Source of the DNA: Gelidibacter algens
GTDB lineage: Bacteria; Bacteroidota; Bacteroidia; Flavobacteriales; Flavobacteriaceae
NCBI RefSeq assembly: GCF_001678675.1
Contig: NZ_LZRN01000014.1
Location: forward strand, 1 to 64,000
Direction of reading: 5' to 3'
Length of the DNA stretch: 64,000 bases
Shown: piece after piece, positions 61,976 through 64,000 of the stretch
Numbering within the stretch: the first letter of the stretch is position 1
Layout: each line of letters opens with the position of its first letter
Position numbers and translations under genes: made by a program
Notes under the pieces: model-generated
Told to the model about the DNA's origin: nothing
Databases searched by the model: none
Seen by the model: only the letters and a program-made list of their open reading frames with translations

Positions 61976-63220
61976 TTATTCGTCTCTTAATGCTACAATA
62001 GGTTTAATTTTGGCAGCACGGTATGCGGGAATAAATCCTGCAATAGCACCTGCAAATACCAAAACAAATACCGTGGTTAGTGCGGTGTTGAAATCTACTT
62101 GAGGATATTTTATAAAATCACTTTCTATCAATGGCCCAACAAATTCAAGAAGTGCCAATCCTGCAACCAGGCCAAAGAGCCCGGAAAACATGGTCACAAA
62201 TACAGATTCCTGCAAAATCATCCCAACGATAGACATGGGTTCTGCACCCAAAGCTTTTCTGATCCCGATTTCTTTAGTGCGTTCTTTTACAATAATCAAC
62301 ATAATGTTGCCGACCCCGACCACACCAGCTATGATGGTGCCGATACCCACAAACCAAAAAACGGCCTTAATGGTATCTACCAATGAATATATTTTTCGTG
62401 CTTCTTCCAAGGTGTTATTGACCCTAACGGCACTGATGTCATCTGGTGCAATGATGTGTGTTTCCTTTATATCACTCTCAATACCCGATGATATTTGCTC
62501 AGAGAGTTTGACGGCCTCATCAAAATTATCTGACATCTTTACGGTATAAGACATGTTCCTGATGTCATTACCCCCGTTGAATGCTTTTTGTGCTGTAGTT
62601 ATGGGCATCATTACCTTGCTTTCATCACGTTCTCCTCCCGGATCAAAGAAGACACCAATCACCTTAAAATTTATGCCATAAAGCGATAGATTTTTCCCAA
62701 TCGGATGTTCACCTTTAAAAAGATCTTGGCTGACCTTATTCCCAATGACAGCCACTTTTTTACCTTCGATAATGTCAGAATGGTTTATAAATCGTCCTTG
62801 GCTGATATCTGCGTTTTCAATAAATTGATTATCTGGCATGACGCCTTCAATTCTATAATTGCCAGATTCATTTTGGTAGTTGACCAACCCGCCCCAAATG
62901 GTGTAAAAAGCCGATTTATATTCGAGATTGTCATCATATTTATTGACGACAGCATTGAAATCTTCATTTTTAAGTTGGATACGACGGCCTGGATTTAAGC
63001 CTTTATACTCTTTGGTAGTAACGCCTGTATATACGGAAATACTATTAGTCGCATCCTGTTCAAACTGCGATGTGACGCCATTTTGAATTCCAGAACTAAA
63101 ACCGAGAAGGATAACTAAAATAAAGATCCCAGAGGCTACAGAAAGACCTGTTAAAAACGTGCGCAATTTGTTTTTACTTAAAGTCTCAAAAATTTCCTGC
63201 CAACGTTCAATATCAAACAT
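61976..63220 (-). CDS. MacB-like ABC transporter permease, copy 1
   Basis: 414 residues with the same plan as its neighbour: N-terminal membrane helix (about 19-41), periplasmic domain (about 45-270), three C-terminal helices, and the RTKEIGIRKALGAEPMSIVG motif. The two permeases are clearly paralogous but diverged, as expected for heterodimer subunits. Its start overlaps the ATPase gene end by eight bases, so translation is coupled. It would carry the substrate or the mechanical stroke across the periplasm toward TolC. Confidence 0.94.
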   Translation of the reverse strand: MFDIERWQEIFETLSKNKLRTFLTGLSVASGIFILVILLGFSSGIQNGVTSQFEQDATNSISVYTGVTTKEYKGLNPGRRIQLKNEDFNAVVNKYDDNLEYKSAFYTIWGGLVNYQNESGNYRIEGVMPDNQFIENADISQGRFINHSDIIEGKKVAVIGNKVSQDLFKGEHPIGKNLSLYGINFKVIGVFFDPGGERDESKVMMPITTAQKAFNGGNDIRNMSYTVKMSDNFDEAVKLSEQISSGIESDIKETHIIAPDDISAVRVNNTLEEARKIYSLVDTIKAVFWFVGIGTIIAGVVGVGNIMLIIVKERTKEIGIRKALGAEPMSIVGMILQESVFVTMFSGLFGLVAGLALLEFVGPLIESDFIKYPQVDFNTALTTVFVLVFAGAIAGFIPAYRAAKIKPIVALRDE

Positions 63221-63914
63221 ACTGAGAAGCTCTAACTTGTTCTACCATACTGTCATCAATGATAACGCCGTCTTTCAAATTGACAATACGCTTGGTCATT
63301 TGGGCAATGTCATGCTCATGTGTAACAACTAAAATGGTTTTGCCATCGTCATTAATACCTTGAATAAGCTCCATCACTTCATAAGAGGTTTTGGTATCCA
63401 ACGCTCCGGTGGGCTCATCAGCCAACAATACTTTGGGGTCACTTGCCAAAGCTCTAGCTATGGCCACACGCTGTTTTTGTCCGCCAGACAATTCACTGGG
63501 CAAGTGGTGAGACCATGGCGCCAACCCCACCTTATCGAGATAATGCATGGCCCGTTCAACACGTTCTTTCCGAGGGACACCTTGGTAATACAGCGGCAGA
63601 GCGACGTTATCTAAAGCCGATTTATAATTGATAAGATTAAAAGATTGGAAGATGAATCCGAGAAATTTATTTCTGTAGTTGGCGGCAATTTTCTCATTGA
63701 GGTTTTTGATAGGAACATTATCGAGTGTATATGATCCTTCATCAGCTTCATCCAACATACCTAAAATATTTAAAAGCGTTGACTTTCCTGAACCTGAAGA
63801 CCCCATTATAGATACCAATTCGCCTTGTTTGACGTCAAAATTAATCCCTTTTAACACATGAAGTGAATTATTACCCATGTGATAGGATTTATGTAAATCT
63901 TTAATTTGTATCAT
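63213..63914 (-). CDS. MacB/LolD-type ABC transporter ATP-binding protein
   Basis: 233 residues. Walker A is GSSGSGKST (38-46), the Q-loop is around 90 (FIFQSFNLI), the signature is LSGGQKQR (142-149) and Walker B is LLADEPTGALD (163-173). The conserved switch His lies in VVTHEHD. It belongs to the MacB/LolD/FtsE group that drives mechanotransmission permeases. It is first in the operon ATPase-permease-permease-adaptor-TolC-adaptor, and a TGTTACAC motif lies 22 bases upstream of its start. The export substrate (lipoprotein, antibiotic, peptide or other) cannot be told from the sequence. Confidence 0.96.
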   Translation of the reverse strand: MIQIKDLHKSYHMGNNSLHVLKGINFDVKQGELVSIMGSSGSGKSTLLNILGMLDEADEGSYTLDNVPIKNLNEKIAANYRNKFLGFIFQSFNLINYKSALDNVALPLYYQGVPRKERVERAMHYLDKVGLAPWSHHLPSELSGGQKQRVAIARALASDPKVLLADEPTGALDTKTSYEVMELIQGINDDGKTILVVTHEHDIAQMTKRIVNLKDGVIIDDSMVEQVRASQYV

Positions 63915-63936
63915 AAGGAGAGCGTTAATTCTACAA

Positions 63937-63944
63937 TGTTACAC
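63937..63944 (-). promoter_or_regulatory. GTGTWACA-type motif upstream of the ABC operon
   Basis: TGTTACAC on the plus strand; on the minus strand TTTTGTGTAACA, sharing 12 bases with the site upstream of mscS. It lies 22 bases before the ATPase ATG. The 50 bases to the window end show no clear -7 element. Confidence 0.35.
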
Positions 63945-64000
63945 AAAACAAGGCACGAATTATACTAACAAATTGTTAAGACTTACCCTGAACATGTTCT

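Overview
The window is an AT-rich, gene-dense piece of a bacterial chromosome, almost certainly from a marine-type member of the Flavobacteriaceae (Bacteroidota). Supporting evidence: a type IX secretion C-terminal sorting domain, a PorP/SprF-like protein, a short RpoD-type sigma factor, the DUF6089-UppS-BamA-OmpH-OmpH-MurI order, promoters of the TTG-N19/21-TAnnTTTG type, few Shine-Dalgarno sequences, and many TTG/GTG starts. I found no prophage, insertion sequence, CRISPR array or recognisable defence locus. Most of it is conserved core genome.

Layout. 0-5 kb: etfA, a bifunctional-nuclease (DUF151) gene joined to a nucleoside transporter, and thyA. 5-15 kb: a large secreted BNR/T9SS protein, a CBM48-like small protein, a 2TM-dihydrofolate reductase fusion followed by a CLC channel, an FAD oxidoreductase with a sugar acetyltransferase, fabD-lspA and a conserved 63-residue protein. 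15-20 kb: a minus-strand operon (DegT aminotransferase, galE, secreted amidohydrolase), kdtA and a small lipoprotein. 20-26 kb: tRNA-Leu(TAA), tRNA-Gly(GCC), mutS, a pair of MITE-like repeats, a frameshifted SpoU/TrmH methyltransferase gene and a folK-deoxynucleoside kinase fusion. 26-34 kb: queuosine-precursor transporter, AsmA-like protein, rpoD, rpsU, DUF2797, GH3. 34-39.5 kb: tig-clpP-clpX, a small membrane protein, a hydrolase and pdxJ.

39.5-48 kb is an envelope cluster: CBS protein, nadK, DUF6089, uppS, bamA, two ompH/skp genes and murI. 48-53 kb: gamma carbonic anhydrase, a LytTR response regulator with its TPR histidine kinase, and PorP/SprF. 53-56.5 kb: an Nfu-type Fe-S protein, dodecin, mscS and tsaB. 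56.5-64 kb: a MacAB/TolC-type exporter operon read leftward, with one ATPase, two MacB permeases, two adaptors and one TolC.

Functional links: thyA, the DHFR fusion and the HPPK/dNK fusion all serve folate and dTMP supply. uppS, murI, bamA, skp, kdtA and lspA serve envelope assembly. No clearly new multi-gene system is visible. The observations most worth checking are the 2TM-DHFR fusion, the GTGTWACA motif repeated before genes of the mscS/efflux cluster (one copy duplicated in a perfect 51-bp repeat), the tandem MITE-like elements next to the broken methyltransferase gene, the tRNA-Gly remnant, and the structured extragenic repeat near 52.0 kb.
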